Positions 40,918 through 51,551 of a stretch of 64,000 bases of DNA are shown piece by piece. The first letter of the stretch is position 1, and the number at the start of each line of letters is the position of its first letter. Source of the DNA: Gerris lacustris. Taxonomy: Eukaryota; Arthropoda; Insecta; Hemiptera; Gerridae. The stretch spans positions 66,701,144 through 66,765,143 of the forward strand of contig OX578276.1 of NCBI GenBank assembly GCA_951217055.1. The letters run 5' to 3'. The translations under genes and the position numbers were made by a program. Below the pieces are notes generated by a model. The model did no database searches. It was not told where the DNA came from and worked only from the letters and a program-made list of their open reading frames with translations.

Positions 40918-40922
<5 letters not shown>
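40810..40922 (-). repeat. Repeat family C, 3' portion
   Basis: CTCCGAGCTTACCGAAGGTA and CTCCGATTTCAAAAATTCCA match the reverse complement of the last 110 or so bases of family C. Similarity stops at GACAGAAAT, where the (TA)n array begins. Confidence 0.8.

Positions 40923-41004
<82 letters not shown>
40923..41004. repeat. (TA)n microsatellite
   Basis: About 41 uninterrupted TA dinucleotides, joined directly to a truncated family C end. Confidence 0.95.
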
Positions 41005-41007
<3 letters not shown>

Positions 41008-41214
41008 GAAGTAAAATTTATTATCCTACTCTAATTAATTCTTATAATATAAGGTCCATAAGTTGAAGAAGAGAAACTTTGTATGAGGTGTTTTGTAATG
41101 GAGGTCAAAGTTTGCTAAGAAATATGAGAAATGTCTCATGAATAATTGAATTTGTCTTGGCTTATTATGACAATGTTAAGAAGTTACGATGCTCATAACA
41201 TGGAAGAAAGATTA

Positions 41215-41350
41215 TTATTCATTCTAAAAGGAATAACACAAACTTTCTCTCCACGTAAATTGATATGACTTTAATATCAAAGCAGCTTCAGCCTTTAAAA
41301 GGCCATCATCAGTACCAGCCAAGAACAAACAAGAAATTTCGAACTAAGCA
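41215..41350 (-). mobile_element. Penelope-like (PLE) terminus with hammerhead-like core
   Basis: On the minus strand CTGATGA (41306-41312) is followed by a GGCC-TTTTAAA-GGC(T) stem-loop, then GAAG, one base from the GAAA of a hammerhead, then AGCT. The downstream part (TTTGATATTAAAGTCATAT, TTTACGTGGAGAGAAAGTTT) recurs in the opposite orientation at 42430-42535, and the upstream GAAATTTCTTGTTTGTT also recurs. Hammerhead ribozymes inside terminal repeats are an established feature of PLEs. The PLE assignment here is by this motif and not by a coding region. Confidence 0.55.
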
Positions 41351-41511
41351 AAAATGTACATAATAGTTCAAATTAACAAACATAAAAAAAAGTAGGTTAA
41401 CTATTAAAATAAGCAATTAACATGGAAAAGATTATACAAAAAAAGTCAAAAAACTGAAATGGAAAACGTATAAAAATATTCTTTAAAACAGAAAAGAAAG
41501 AATATAAAAAT

Positions 41512-42099
41512 AGACTGCCAATTGGTGTGGCACATAGCTTCCTCGCATCCTATCACTTACTTTATTGATGTTATGCGTTTACAAGACATTATTGTCTAAT
41601 TTGTTTGTTTCCCCCGTTTTTTTTTAATCTGTCAAAATTGTTTTGATTTATTACAGAAATTAAAGTATCAATTTTGCAAAAGTTAAAGAGCGCAGATGGT
41701 TCAAATTAATCTGGGGCTATCTGCGGGTTACTTTCGATAATCTATAAAACTTTCATTTAAATCAGACTAGTACTTATAATGCTAGAGGTGTAAATAAATG
41801 TATGCTTGTGTGCGCATGTTAAAGAGAAACAAATGAGCACAGAAGGTTGAAACTTGGACCAATAATGGCTAATTATGATCTACCATCCAAATTTCATTAA
41901 AATTGGAGGTGTAGTTTTTAAGATATGTTGTTCACAAAAATTTAAGTGACAGACTGACAGACAGACACGGATTCAAAAATGTTCCCTGATGTCTGAAACG
42001 GATTTCTTTCTTGGAATTTTTGAAATCGGAGACCTAAAAATGTTTCGTTCCTGGAACGATCACATAGCTTCCATTACCTTCGGTTTGCTCGAAAGCAAA
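41512..42099 (+). repeat. Repeat family C, near full length (about 590 bp)
   Basis: It starts AGACTGCCAATTGGTGTGGC, contains a GACAGACAGACA-type run near its 3' third and AAATCGGAGACCTAAAAATG, and ends in CACATAGCTTCCATTACCTT with a terminal hairpin. Full copies lie at 55040-55641 and 59606-60145, in the same orientation. The family is non-coding. The conserved start, conserved 3' stem-loop and A-rich end suggest a non-autonomous retroelement, but the class is unproven. Confidence 0.85.
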
Positions 42100-42394
42100 A
42101 AGTACAATAATAATAATACAAAAATAATTGTGAAAAATGAAAGTACGGAAAATAAATATAAATGTAAAATAAATTAGTTCAAATAAGCTATCTTACCTTA
42201 CCGATTGCGGGAGAAAAAGAGTTACATTAATTAAAAGGTTTAGGGGGAGGTGAGTATACTTCATGTCTGAGATCGACGGAGGATCTTACGTGCGAACAGG
42301 AAATGAAGCCAGTGCCCCTATCAGAGACGAAGACTCCCTTTTCTCAATAATGTTTTTATCGCCGGCTCTATGAATTCTCTACTAGGATTTCCAA

Positions 42395-42535
42395 GTTCTC
42401 TAACTCGAAATTTCTTGTTTGTTATTAGGCACTGAGGTTGACCTTTTAACAGCTGAAAGCTGCTTTGATATAAGTCATTTCAATTTACGTGGAGAGACAG
42501 TTTGTGTTATTTCTTTAAGATTACTTTCATTGTCC
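42395..42535 (+). mobile_element. PLE-like terminus with degenerate hammerhead-like core
   Basis: CTGAGGTTGACCTTTTAACA then GCTGAAAGCTG retains the order CUGA, stem-loop, GAAA, AGCT but has G for A in the CUGANGA box. Flanking sequence is the inverted copy of 41215-41350. The two form a divergent pair around about 1.05 kb that includes a full family C copy. Confidence 0.5.
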
Positions 42536-43590
42536 ACAGAGATTATCCCTTTCCAAAGATTTTATTTTATTTTATTTTATTTTTTTTTTTTTGTAGGTTT
42601 TGAACCTTATATATTTTGTGTAATTTAACACTATATTTTCTGTATGTTTATTTGGATATTTTAGGGCTTATTTAATTAAGGGTTAAATAATTAATTAAAG
42701 CATATTGTTTTCCTCCTAGAATTATCTATTAAAATAGTGAATGTCGTTTATCAGCTACTATTCTTGTCTAGACTGAGATATTCACGTAGTTGTTGAATGA
42801 AAAATTAAGAAACTATTTTATAGGCTCATAATATTCTATATTCGTATGTACAGTACACCAGTAGATTAGATTAGTTGCAGGTTGCAGCTCAGATAAATAA
42901 GCCGAATGCTCAGATCAAGAGAAACGGACGTTCCAAGACAGTGAACGTTCATTAATATTGCCCCATTGGGGAAGCCATTCAGTAATTTTGATCAGGACAT
43001 TTAAGAAATGTTTATAGAAGGACGGTTTGAGTTTGTCCTTAGGATGACATTAGCCTTGAATCTTGACAGGTATGTAATTTATTTTTAATTTTGGGACCTC
43101 CTTGCGTACATTACATTCAGTATAATACTTTTGTCACTATCTTATTCATACTATGATATCTTTATTATTCTACATGAAGTTTCTCAAGCTGGAGTAGTAG
43201 AGGACAAAATAATTTCAGATATTTGCAACAGAATGTGTAAGTAGATGCCATAACATGAAATACCTACAGAAAATACCTAGAATATATATATATTTAGAGA
43301 ACTTAATTAATCCAATACTTACTTCTTAATTTAATAGGTAAATAAAATGTTTACTATACTTTTGTTTTTGCAATTTTTGGAGTGGAAAGACTGAAAAGGA
43401 CAAAGCAATTACTCTAGTTTTAAGAAAATCCCAACTCTGTTTGTCTGACCCTGACATATACCAAATGTCACAGACTTAATTCCGTTTTCTCATCATTTCA
43501 GACCCCTCTGCCATCATTACCTTCCCCATCTGCATAATATTATGGAGTGAAGAAATCAAAAGAAAATAATGCCAAGGCATACGTTCACAT
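42536..43590. other. Gene-free stretch
   Basis: No supportable gene. A Met codon at about 43009 opens 21 codons ending at a good-looking splice donor (GACAG/GTATGT, 43068-43078), but with no other exon evidence I leave it uncalled. Confidence 0.35.
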
Positions 43591-43689
43591 TAATTCGGTG
43601 ACTTACGACTGAGGTTTACGTTGGTTTCCAACATTATATATAGACTTATTCCTTCATATTCTTTTATTGATGGAACTCCAGTTCTTCCA

Positions 43690-43770
43690 TAATGGACACT
43701 GATGACGTCCAAAAGCTGTATAAATAAGTATTATTTTACGTGGAGTGTTCCTATGAATCAACGAAAGTAC
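43690..43770 (+). mobile_element. PLE-like terminus with hammerhead-like core, second variant
   Basis: GGACACTGATGACGTCCAAA followed by AGCTG has an intact CTGATGA (43699-43705) and AGCT as in the 41 and 42 kb copies. Stem II is almost absent and GAAA is replaced by AAAA. TTTTACGTGGAGTGTTCCTA downstream matches the TTTACGTGGAGAG block of the other copies. Confidence 0.5.
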
Positions 43771-43899
43771 CAGTATAAATCTTATTTCTTTTCTCAATTT
43801 TCTTTGGTTGATCCCTTATTATTGTATCAAACCTTCTTATGCTGCGTCTTCAGGGATTAAAAAGGTTGAAAATAAAAATAAAAATATTTTCATTTACAA

Positions 43900-43960
43900 A
43901 CGGTTTGGGTATATTTCGCCCATACCTGGGCATCTTCAGGCCTTGAATTGTAAATCAAAA
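43900..43960 (-). ncRNA. Hammerhead-ribozyme-like motif (best preserved in the window)
   Basis: On the minus strand CCTGAAGATGCCCAGGTATG then GGCGAAATATACCC shows CUGAAGA (43933-43939), a perfect 5-bp stem II GCCCA/TGGGC with a GGTA loop, GAAA (43914-43917), and a short self-complementary TATA where stem III should be. This is the PLE hammerhead plan (short palindromic stem III, suited to dimeric action). The cleavage site and stem I cannot be fixed by eye. The related motif at 54905-54950 shares CGAAATATA. Confidence 0.6.
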
Positions 43961-43999
43961 ATCATTATTTCTTTTTTATATAAGCTTTATTGCTAGAAT

Positions 44000-44620
44000 G
44001 GGGCGTGCTGATCTTCGGTTCAGGACCAGGCATAATTAATTTTTGATCATCTATTATTTAGTGTTTTTGGTCCAACATTTTGCAGAACCGAGCTCAGCTT
44101 TATTAGTGCGACCCACGATTCACCAGACGCTTCTTAAGATTCTTAAATTATTAAAAACTGAATTAATACATTATTATTATTAATTTATTTATAGGGTGTT
44201 TGACATATGTTCATTAACGCCTTATAAATACATTAAACACAGCTTAATTATTCTTAGTAAAGGACTCCATCAAGTAAAATAAATATAGTTAAAATCTCCG
44301 CAATATTGTCCAACAAAAAAAGCGACAAAGCGCTTCTAACTTATTAAAAGGACACTGTCCTTGGCTGTAAGAATGTCACAGTAAATATCTGATACACAAT
44401 ACGAACTAAAAGATCTCCGAAAAAGTAATTTTTATTATGATAAAACTTGAATTAAAATGTCTTACCTATTTTAAAATGTGTCCTTAGTATCAATTTAAAA
44501 TTAAGGTATATTATTAATTAAATATTATTTTATAATGTAATTTTTAAAACAAATTATATATTTTTTTATAGTTGTTGGCTAATAAAGCTTTCAAGAATTG
44601 AAAAATTGAGCTAACCTTTA
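44000..44620. other. Gene-free stretch
   Basis: No supportable gene or repeat. Confidence 0.4.
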
Positions 44621-44942
44621 TAAAGGCCTTTTCGCACAATAAGTTTTACCTACGGTCGCCGGATGCCAAAACTGAGGGTCCATCCACACTACAAGGCTAG
44701 CCTGTACGATGAGCCATACGGTGTGTTGAGGGTTTTGTTGAGTGGTAGTGTAGATTTTGTCTCTTGAGGAGTTGGGAATGGGAGAAGAAATAAAAACGTG
44801 TGGAGAAAGTCAGACACGTTCATACGGTCTTAAGGTCACCGTTTAGCTCACATCATACGATCACCGGGCAGGTCTGCAAGATAATACACCTGTTCGGGGA
44901 CCGTACAGTAAAACGTTTAGTGTGTAGGTGTAGGGGCCTTAA
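44621..44942. mobile_element. Possible MITE of about 320 bp
   Basis: The left end TAAAGGCCTTTTCGCACAAT and the right end (reverse complement TTAAGGCCCCTACACCTACA) are similar, and both are followed by a GTTTTAC block. A nested, similar start (GGGTCCATCCACACTACAAG) lies at 44679. The interior is GC-richer than the flanks. TIR identity is modest, so this is tentative. Confidence 0.4.
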
Positions 44943-45523
44943 CTCTTTTTCTAAACAGCTCAATGAAAACTTATTTTACTTTACACGTTTCTTTTAAATT
45001 CTCTATTCATATAAATATCTTCAATTTTCCTCTTTTGCTTAATCTCTGTATGAGAAATGATTTTGCCTCCTCTAAATTATATAGTAGGGTGTCATTAAAG
45101 TTTTTTTTCCAAAACTGAAAACTCATTATGACACATTATTTTTTTCTTTTAACATCTAATCTTTCTTCAGTAGGTAATCATATTTTGCCCTAATATGAAT
45201 GCTACAATGTTTCCTACTCAAGGCCAACATGCTACTTAAAAGTAATCAATACTAATTTGGGTGAAGGCTTGACCTTTTTTTACTCCCTTAGATTTCCTTT
45301 AGGTTTCCCCTAACATTTCCACAGCTTTACTATAAAATAAATTTTTAACTTAGCGAATCTTTATAGAAAAATTAAAGATGTATTAATGTGTTTTCTTAGC
45401 TGAAAGTTTTTACGTTTCCTTTCTATTTTATTATTTTTTTAATAATAAAATCTAGATATTTTTAACATTATATCTAAAAAAAGAATTCTGGCGTTTACTT
45501 ATTGTCATATGTCTTTTGATCAA
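44943..45523. other. Gene-free stretch left of the palindrome
   Basis: No supportable gene. Confidence 0.4.
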
Positions 45524-45642
45524 ATATTATTTTGCATTTCGGCTAATTGCCTGGGATGCAGAAACGAAAAAAAAAGAAAAATTATAGTAGATGGGGAAGA
45601 AACTAATTCAGTAGAAAGATTAAGAGCGCAAGTGGAGTTGAT

Positions 45643-45818
45643 ATCAATAGAATAATGAAAAAAGGGAAAGCCTCTCCACAAAATGCATGTTTCTTCTACA
45701 TAACTAGTTTTCGGGCTCTCCACCATCGGCGGATGATGGCCGAGAGGCCGAAAACTAGTTATGTAGAATAAACAAGCATTTTGTGGAGAGGCTTTCCGTT
45801 TTTCATTATTGTATTGAT
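45643..45818. repeat. Smaller palindrome nested in the left arm
   Basis: ATCAATAGAATAATG (45643) through the hammerhead-like core pairs with the reverse complement ending CATTATTGTATTGAT (45818). The shared core of each half is CCTCTCCACAAAATGC...ACTAGTTTTCGG. Identity between halves is high but not perfect. It is centred near 45731. Confidence 0.9.
45700..45765 (+). ncRNA. Divergent pair of hammerhead-like cores (left arm)
   Basis: Plus strand: CGGATGATGGCCGAGAGGCC then GAAAACTAGT (45731-45760), a CUGAUGA box with one change, a GGCC/GGCC stem II with GAGA loop, GAAA, and self-complementary ACTAGT. Minus strand: CCGATGGTGGAGAGCCCGAA then AACTAGT, a more decayed version. The downstream GTGGAGAGGC block parallels the other PLE termini. 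Confidence 0.5.
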
Positions 45819-47472
45819 TCCGTAGAAATAATAGGATTCGAGAATATACTCAATTACAACCACATATTAGATGATTATTTGATTCTCTTAAAATCATAAT
45901 GTAATTGTTTAATACAAAGCAATAAAAATTGATGTTAAATTGTTGGACGAATAAGGAATAATTGGGTTATTAGATAATTTTTGATTAGTTTAAATGTGTT
46001 TGAGAAGAGAGTTGGCTAAGACGAGGCGGTGTTTTGGTTCAAGTGTAACATCAGAGTGAAAAGCTCTAAGCGCTATTATTTAAGTGAGACCCTGGGGACT
46101 ACTTACCTCTTCTTCCTTCTTCTGCTTCAGTCCCCCTCCTACCTCCACTTTTACCGTCATATATTCTTTTTTGTTTCACAAACACATTTTCCTCTACTAG
46201 AAACAAAAAAAAGAATATACTATAAAGTGAAAAAACAAAACAAAAAAACCTTAAAACTTACAAAGTTTATAACTTTTTCCTTTAACCATTTTTTTTTTTT
46301 TTAATTTAAGTGTTTTTTTATCTTGATGTTACCTAAATAAAATATATATCAAAAACATTTCTTTAATCTTTTTTTACATTTAGTTGATATAATTTGTAAA
46401 AAATATAAAAACTTGCAAAGTTTTTAGTGTCAGCTTGTTCTTGCATTTAATTAGCAAGCTTTTTTTAGGATGTTAAATTTAGTTCTCTTAATCCTCGTCT
46501 AAACAGCTAAATAAATGCTACCTTTTCAGAAAAATTCCTAATAAATAACACGATACCACCTCTCAAGAGCACCCCAAACTATATGAATTTAAAATTTCTA
46601 AAAGTGAATCTATATGCAGAAACTGAAAGAATTTATTTATGTAATACTTATAGTATTTACAAACTTTATAAATGTTCCGCCTTCATCTATTGACTAAATG
46701 TTGCCCTTCTTTGTTGCGGGGCAGAATTGGTACTGCTGCGATTCAGGTGGTGACTAAGCAAAAGAAGTGTACACCCATGATTCTGAAGGCCAACTTAACA
46801 GTAGAAAATCCTTAAAGGGTAATCTTCCATTTCCTGCAGATTTATCTTTCCCATCTTCCCGATTATACGTAAAAAAATCCAAGCTTCCGATCAATATCAA
46901 TGGATAACACAAGGCACATTATATTTCAATACCAATTTTGTCATTAATATAATGCAGGGTGGATTGCATCATGATAATATAATATCATGATATTGTAGGT
47001 GATTCTAATTCTGAAGAAACGCCAAATAGTTGATATAGACTGTGTTTCTTTCGGCCTGTTCTTGAGTTATAGCCTTAAATTGAGTTTTTAAACAATAAAC
47101 AATAAATTTTAATTAATCTTAAAGGAAACATTTTATTATTAAAATCTATTATAGGTATGCTAGGTATTATAGGTATTCTATTATATAACGGGGGCTCGTA
47201 TCAATGGTGTTAAAGTTAATTTTTTTGTCTATAGAAAATATATGTATATTCACATTTTATTTTATATTCACATTTTACAAATTCTATTCAGCCCTCTGTG
47301 AAGCTAAGAAAATTACAAAAAATGTATCTCAAAAATTTAGGAAAACATTGATCTGTTATATCACAGAAAACCCAAAAAAGCGGATAATTTGCAACGTTTT
47401 AGAAAAGTTGGCTCTTTTAGTCTAATATATTTCTATTTAAAGATTATTAAAAAGAAGGTTTCATGGCGATTA

Positions 47473-49407
47473 TACAGGGTGGTCCAAAAGTCCCCCCCCC
47501 CCTCTTAAATTTTAACGGTTTTGAGATAAATTAATGAAACTTGGGGGATCTCTACCATGCAAAGGGAAGTTTGTTTTCATGCAATCACCCTCTAGGGGCA
47601 ACCACCACCCACTTTGCCCCCAGGCCACCCAACTTCAAAATTTCAAATTGGAGTGTATATTTTTGATAGCATATTTGGATTCTCTCTATATATAGAGAGA
47701 AAGAAATGTGATGCCACAAAAATTTGATTTTCAGATTGTCATAGGTTTACAAATTTTTAAGTCCTCTGGATCAAATTGTCTGTCTGTTGTCTATAGTGTG
47801 CAGAAACGTGGAGCCTTAACTATTGGGGCCTTCGTTCAAATTTGGCTTACATGTTCAAAAAAGTCGTACCCCAAGGTTAAATCGAAAAATTAAGTTTAAC
47901 TCTACATTTAGGGGTGCTACCCTACAATCCTAAAATGTTGTCCATTTAAATACAAATCTAATATATAATAAATATAAGTCTAAGGAAAAATCTAGTTTTC
48001 TGAGAAAATAGCTATAATTGCAATAGGAAGAGGTAGGTTAGATTCCCTACCGGGGAGGAATTATTTTAATGGTAAATGTTCAATAATAATTAAATGCAAC
48101 AACAAAAACAACCAGCAAATAGAAAACACAGGGTCAATTATGTATTCTTTTATGAAAAAGTTGTTTCGGCCATATTTTTTTTTTTATAAAAGATTGAGAC
48201 ACCAGAGCACAAAATTACTCTCACAATAGTTATTTATGTAACTTAGGCAGCAAAACGGAACTTTAGTGACAAGTGATTTTTAGATTAGATTAGCCTCCAA
48301 GCCGGAGGCGAGGACAGGCTTTGAAAATTAACTCATTATTAATTCAAATTCATTGAACTTATTGAACATAATTAACAAATATAAACAAATTATTTTATTA
48401 ATAAAAAGTTTATATATTAAGGCTTACTTAAAAACTATAATATACAATGATATAGGTTATAAGACATAGATAATAATATAAACTGTTATTAAAAAAGGTC
48501 GACCAAGAAGTCATGGAAATCTGAGGAGTGCGCTAGTGTCGTTGTTTTGGTGTCATGTATAGTCAGTTTTTAATAAAATAGACCACTGTCAAAAAACACA
48601 GTGTTGTTCTTTTGTTATTAATAATTTTATTTTTGAAAAAATTCTATATTTTTTAATATTTTTGCAACAGGCAACACTGTACCTGATAAGAAATCACTAA
48701 TAATATAAGATAATATCAAGGATAGTGTATACACATAGTGTACACCGTCCTTGCGATAATATATTTATATTTATATTATTATTTATTGATTATTCATAAT
48801 AATATTCTTTAAATCTAAATCGATTTTCTTCTTTCTTAATCTATTTTTTTCTTCCTCTTTATTTCTGAGTTTGAATTGGATTTAGGACCGTTGTGACTAT
48901 AATTCGTACTGTATAAAAACAAACAAAGGAGGAAACCTAACAGATTGGAAACCTTCCTGTTGTTATTGGTGAGATTTGACATAACTGCGCATGTCATACA
49001 AACTAGAAATGGGTATTGTCTTAGCACCCGACTGTACTGACTTCGGCAATACTCGGAAGTTCCGACTTTAAACGAAGTTGAAGATTTTACAACGTATGAT
49101 AGTAAGGGTTATTTTGCTATCTTTGCCCCCCTATAGTGGGCAAAATATTGGAAATAGAAAAAAAAGTTTCAAGTAAAAGTTTATTATTTTTTACCGTAGA
49201 ATCCAAATATGCTATCAAAAATATACACTCCAATTTGAAATTTTGAAGTTGGGTGGCCTGGGGGCAAAGTGGGTGGTGGTTGCCCCTAGAGGGTGATTGC
49301 ATGAAAACAAACTTCCCTTTGCATGGTAGAGATCCCCCAAGTTTCATTAATTTATCTCAAAACCGTTAAAATTTAAGAGGGGGGGGGGACTTTTGGACCA
49401 CCCTGTA
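47473..49407. mobile_element. Mariner-type TIR unit at the palindrome centre
   Basis: It starts TACAGGGTGGTCCAAAAGTC and ends with the reverse complement, with TA at both boundaries. The TIRs are 211 bp (47473-47683 and 49198-49407) and are also the inner ends of the palindrome arms. The 1.5-kb interior (47684-49197) shows no transposase. It contains a patch at 48290-48330 with a CCTCCAAGCCGGAGG hairpin. Confidence 0.8.
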
Positions 49408-51351
49408 TAATCGCCATGAAACCTTCTTTTTAATAATCTTTAAATAGAAATATATTAGACTAAAAGAGCCAACTTTTCTAAAACGTTGCAAATTATCCGC
49501 TTTTTTGGGTTTTCTGTGATATAACAGATCAATGTTTTCCTAAATTTTTGAGATACATTTTTTGTAATTTTCTTAGCTTCACAGAGGGCTGAATAGAATT
49601 TGTAAAATGTGAATATAAAATAAAATGTGAATATACATATATTTTCTATAGACAAAAAAATTAACTTTAACACCATTGATACGAGCCCCCGTTATATAAT
49701 AGAATACCTATAATACCTAGCATACCTATAATAGATTTTAATAATAAAATGTTTCCTTTAAGATTAATTAAAATTTATTGTTTATTGTTTAAAAACTCAA
49801 TTTAAGGCTATAACTCAAGAACAGGCCGAAAGAAACACAGTCTATATCAACTATTTGGCGTTTCTTCAGAATTAGAATCACCTACAATATCATGATATTA
49901 TATTATCATGATGCAATCCACCCTGCATTATATTAATGACAAAATTGGTATTGAAATATAATGTGCCTTGTGTTATCCATTGATATTGATCGGAAGCTTG
50001 GATTTTTTTACGTATAATCGGGAAGATGGGAAAGATAAATCTGCAGGAAATGGAAGATTACCCTTTAAGGATTTTCTACTGTTAAGTTGGCCTTCAGAAT
50101 CATGGGTGTACACTTCTTTTGCTTAGTCACCACCTGAATCGCAGCAGTACCAATTCTGCCCCGCAACAAAGAAGGGCAACATTTAGTCAATAGATGAAGG
50201 CGGAACATTTATAAAGTTTGTAAATACTATAAGTATTACATAAATAAATTCTTTCAGTTTCTGCATATAGATTCACTTTTAGAAATTTTAAATTCATATA
50301 GTTTGGGGTGCTCTTGAGAGGTGGTATCGTGTTATTTATTAGGAATTTTTCTGAAAAGGTAGCATTTATTTAGCTGTTTAGACGAGGATTAAGAGAACTA
50401 AATTTAACATCCTAAAAAAAGCTTGCTAATTAAATGCAAGAACAAGCTGACACTAAAAACTTTGCAAGTTTTTATATTTTTTACAAATTATATCAACTAA
50501 ATGTAAAAAAAGATTAAAGAAATGTTTTTGATATATATTTTATTTAGGTAACATCAAGATAAAAAAACACTTAAATTAAAAAAAAAAAAAATGGTTAAAG
50601 GAAAAAGTTATAAACTTTGTAAGTTTTAAGGTTTTTTTGTTTTGTTTTTTCACTTTATAGTATATTCTTTTTTTTGTTTCTAGTAGAGGAAAATGTGTTT
50701 GTGAAACAAAAAAGAATATATGACGGTAAAAGTGGAGGTAGGAGGGGGACTGAAGCAGAAGAAGGAAGAAGAGGTAAGTAGTCCCCAGGGTCTCACTTAA
50801 ATAATAGCGCTTAGAGCTTTTCACTCTGATGTTACACTTGAACCAAAACACCGCCTCGTCTTAGCCAACTCTCTTCTCAAACACATTTAAACTAATCAAA
50901 AATTATCTAATAACCCAATTATTCCTTATTCGTCCAACAATTTAACATCAATTTTTATTGCTTTGTATTAAACAATTACATTATGATTTTAAGAGAATCA
51001 AATAATCATCTAATATGTGGTTGTAATTGAGTATATTCTCGAATCCTATTATTTCTACGGAATCAATACAATAATGAAAAACGGAAAGCCTCTCCACAAA
51101 ATGCTTGTTTATTCTACATAACTAGTTTTCGGCCTCTCGGCCATCATCCGCCGATGGTGGAGAGCCCGAAAACTAGTTATGTAGAAGAAACATGCATTTT
51201 GTGGAGAGGCTTTCCCTTTTTTCATTATTCTATTGATATCAACTCCACTTGCGCTCTTAATCTTTCTACTGAATTAGTTTCTTCCCCATCTACTATAATT
51301 TTTCTTTTTTTTTCGTTTCTGCATCCCAGGCAATTAGCCGAAAAATAATAT
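49198..51351. repeat. Right arm of the 5.8-kb palindrome
   Basis: Reverse complement of 45524-47683. The nested palindrome is mirrored at about 51062-51237 and the hammerhead-like pair at about 51115-51180. Beyond 51351 the sequence is unrelated to the left flank. Confidence 0.97.
51115..51180 (-). ncRNA. Divergent pair of hammerhead-like cores (right arm)
   Basis: Mirror copy of 45700-45765. ACTAGTTTTCGGCCTCTCGG and CCGATGGTGGAGAGCCCGAA are the two cores read on the plus strand. Confidence 0.5.
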
Positions 51352-51551
51352 ACTTACACTATTTTTAATTACATTTATTTTTTTAAATTGAAAATACACC
51401 AATATGTCCTTAATCAAAACTATAATATTTTAAATAAAATATCCTGAGCCAATTACAAAACCTCCACATAGCGTATATTATATTTTGTATTTTATATGAT
51501 TGTAACATCGGGCAGTCTAAGATTATATGATAAACATACGTTGACGTTGCA

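Larger units (their letters stand above)
45524..47683. repeat. Left arm of a 5.8-kb palindrome
   Basis: This arm is the reverse complement of 49198-51351. Coordinates of matching bases sum to 96880 along the outer arm and to 96881 inside a C-homopolymer at about 47492, showing one single-base indel there (11 C against 10 G). The uninterrupted match begins at 45537. Ten further bases (ATATTATTTT) match beyond a 5-base gap at the outer end. Long frames such as 46029-46304 and 47204-47425 are duplicated exactly in the other arm but have low-complexity translations, so I do not call them genes. Confidence 0.97.

Noticed and set aside
43009..43075. Possible 21-codon first exon with a GTATGT donor
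   Set aside because: Such donor-like strings are frequent. No second exon, Kozak context or conservation evidence could be found by eye.
46029..46304. 91-codon frame duplicated exactly at 50576-50851
   Set aside because: The duplication only reflects the palindrome. The translation is Phe/Leu/Lys-rich low complexity with a T-run end and no motif.
47204..47425. 73-codon frame duplicated at 49455-49676
   Set aside because: Same reason: it lies in the palindrome arm and has an AT-driven composition.
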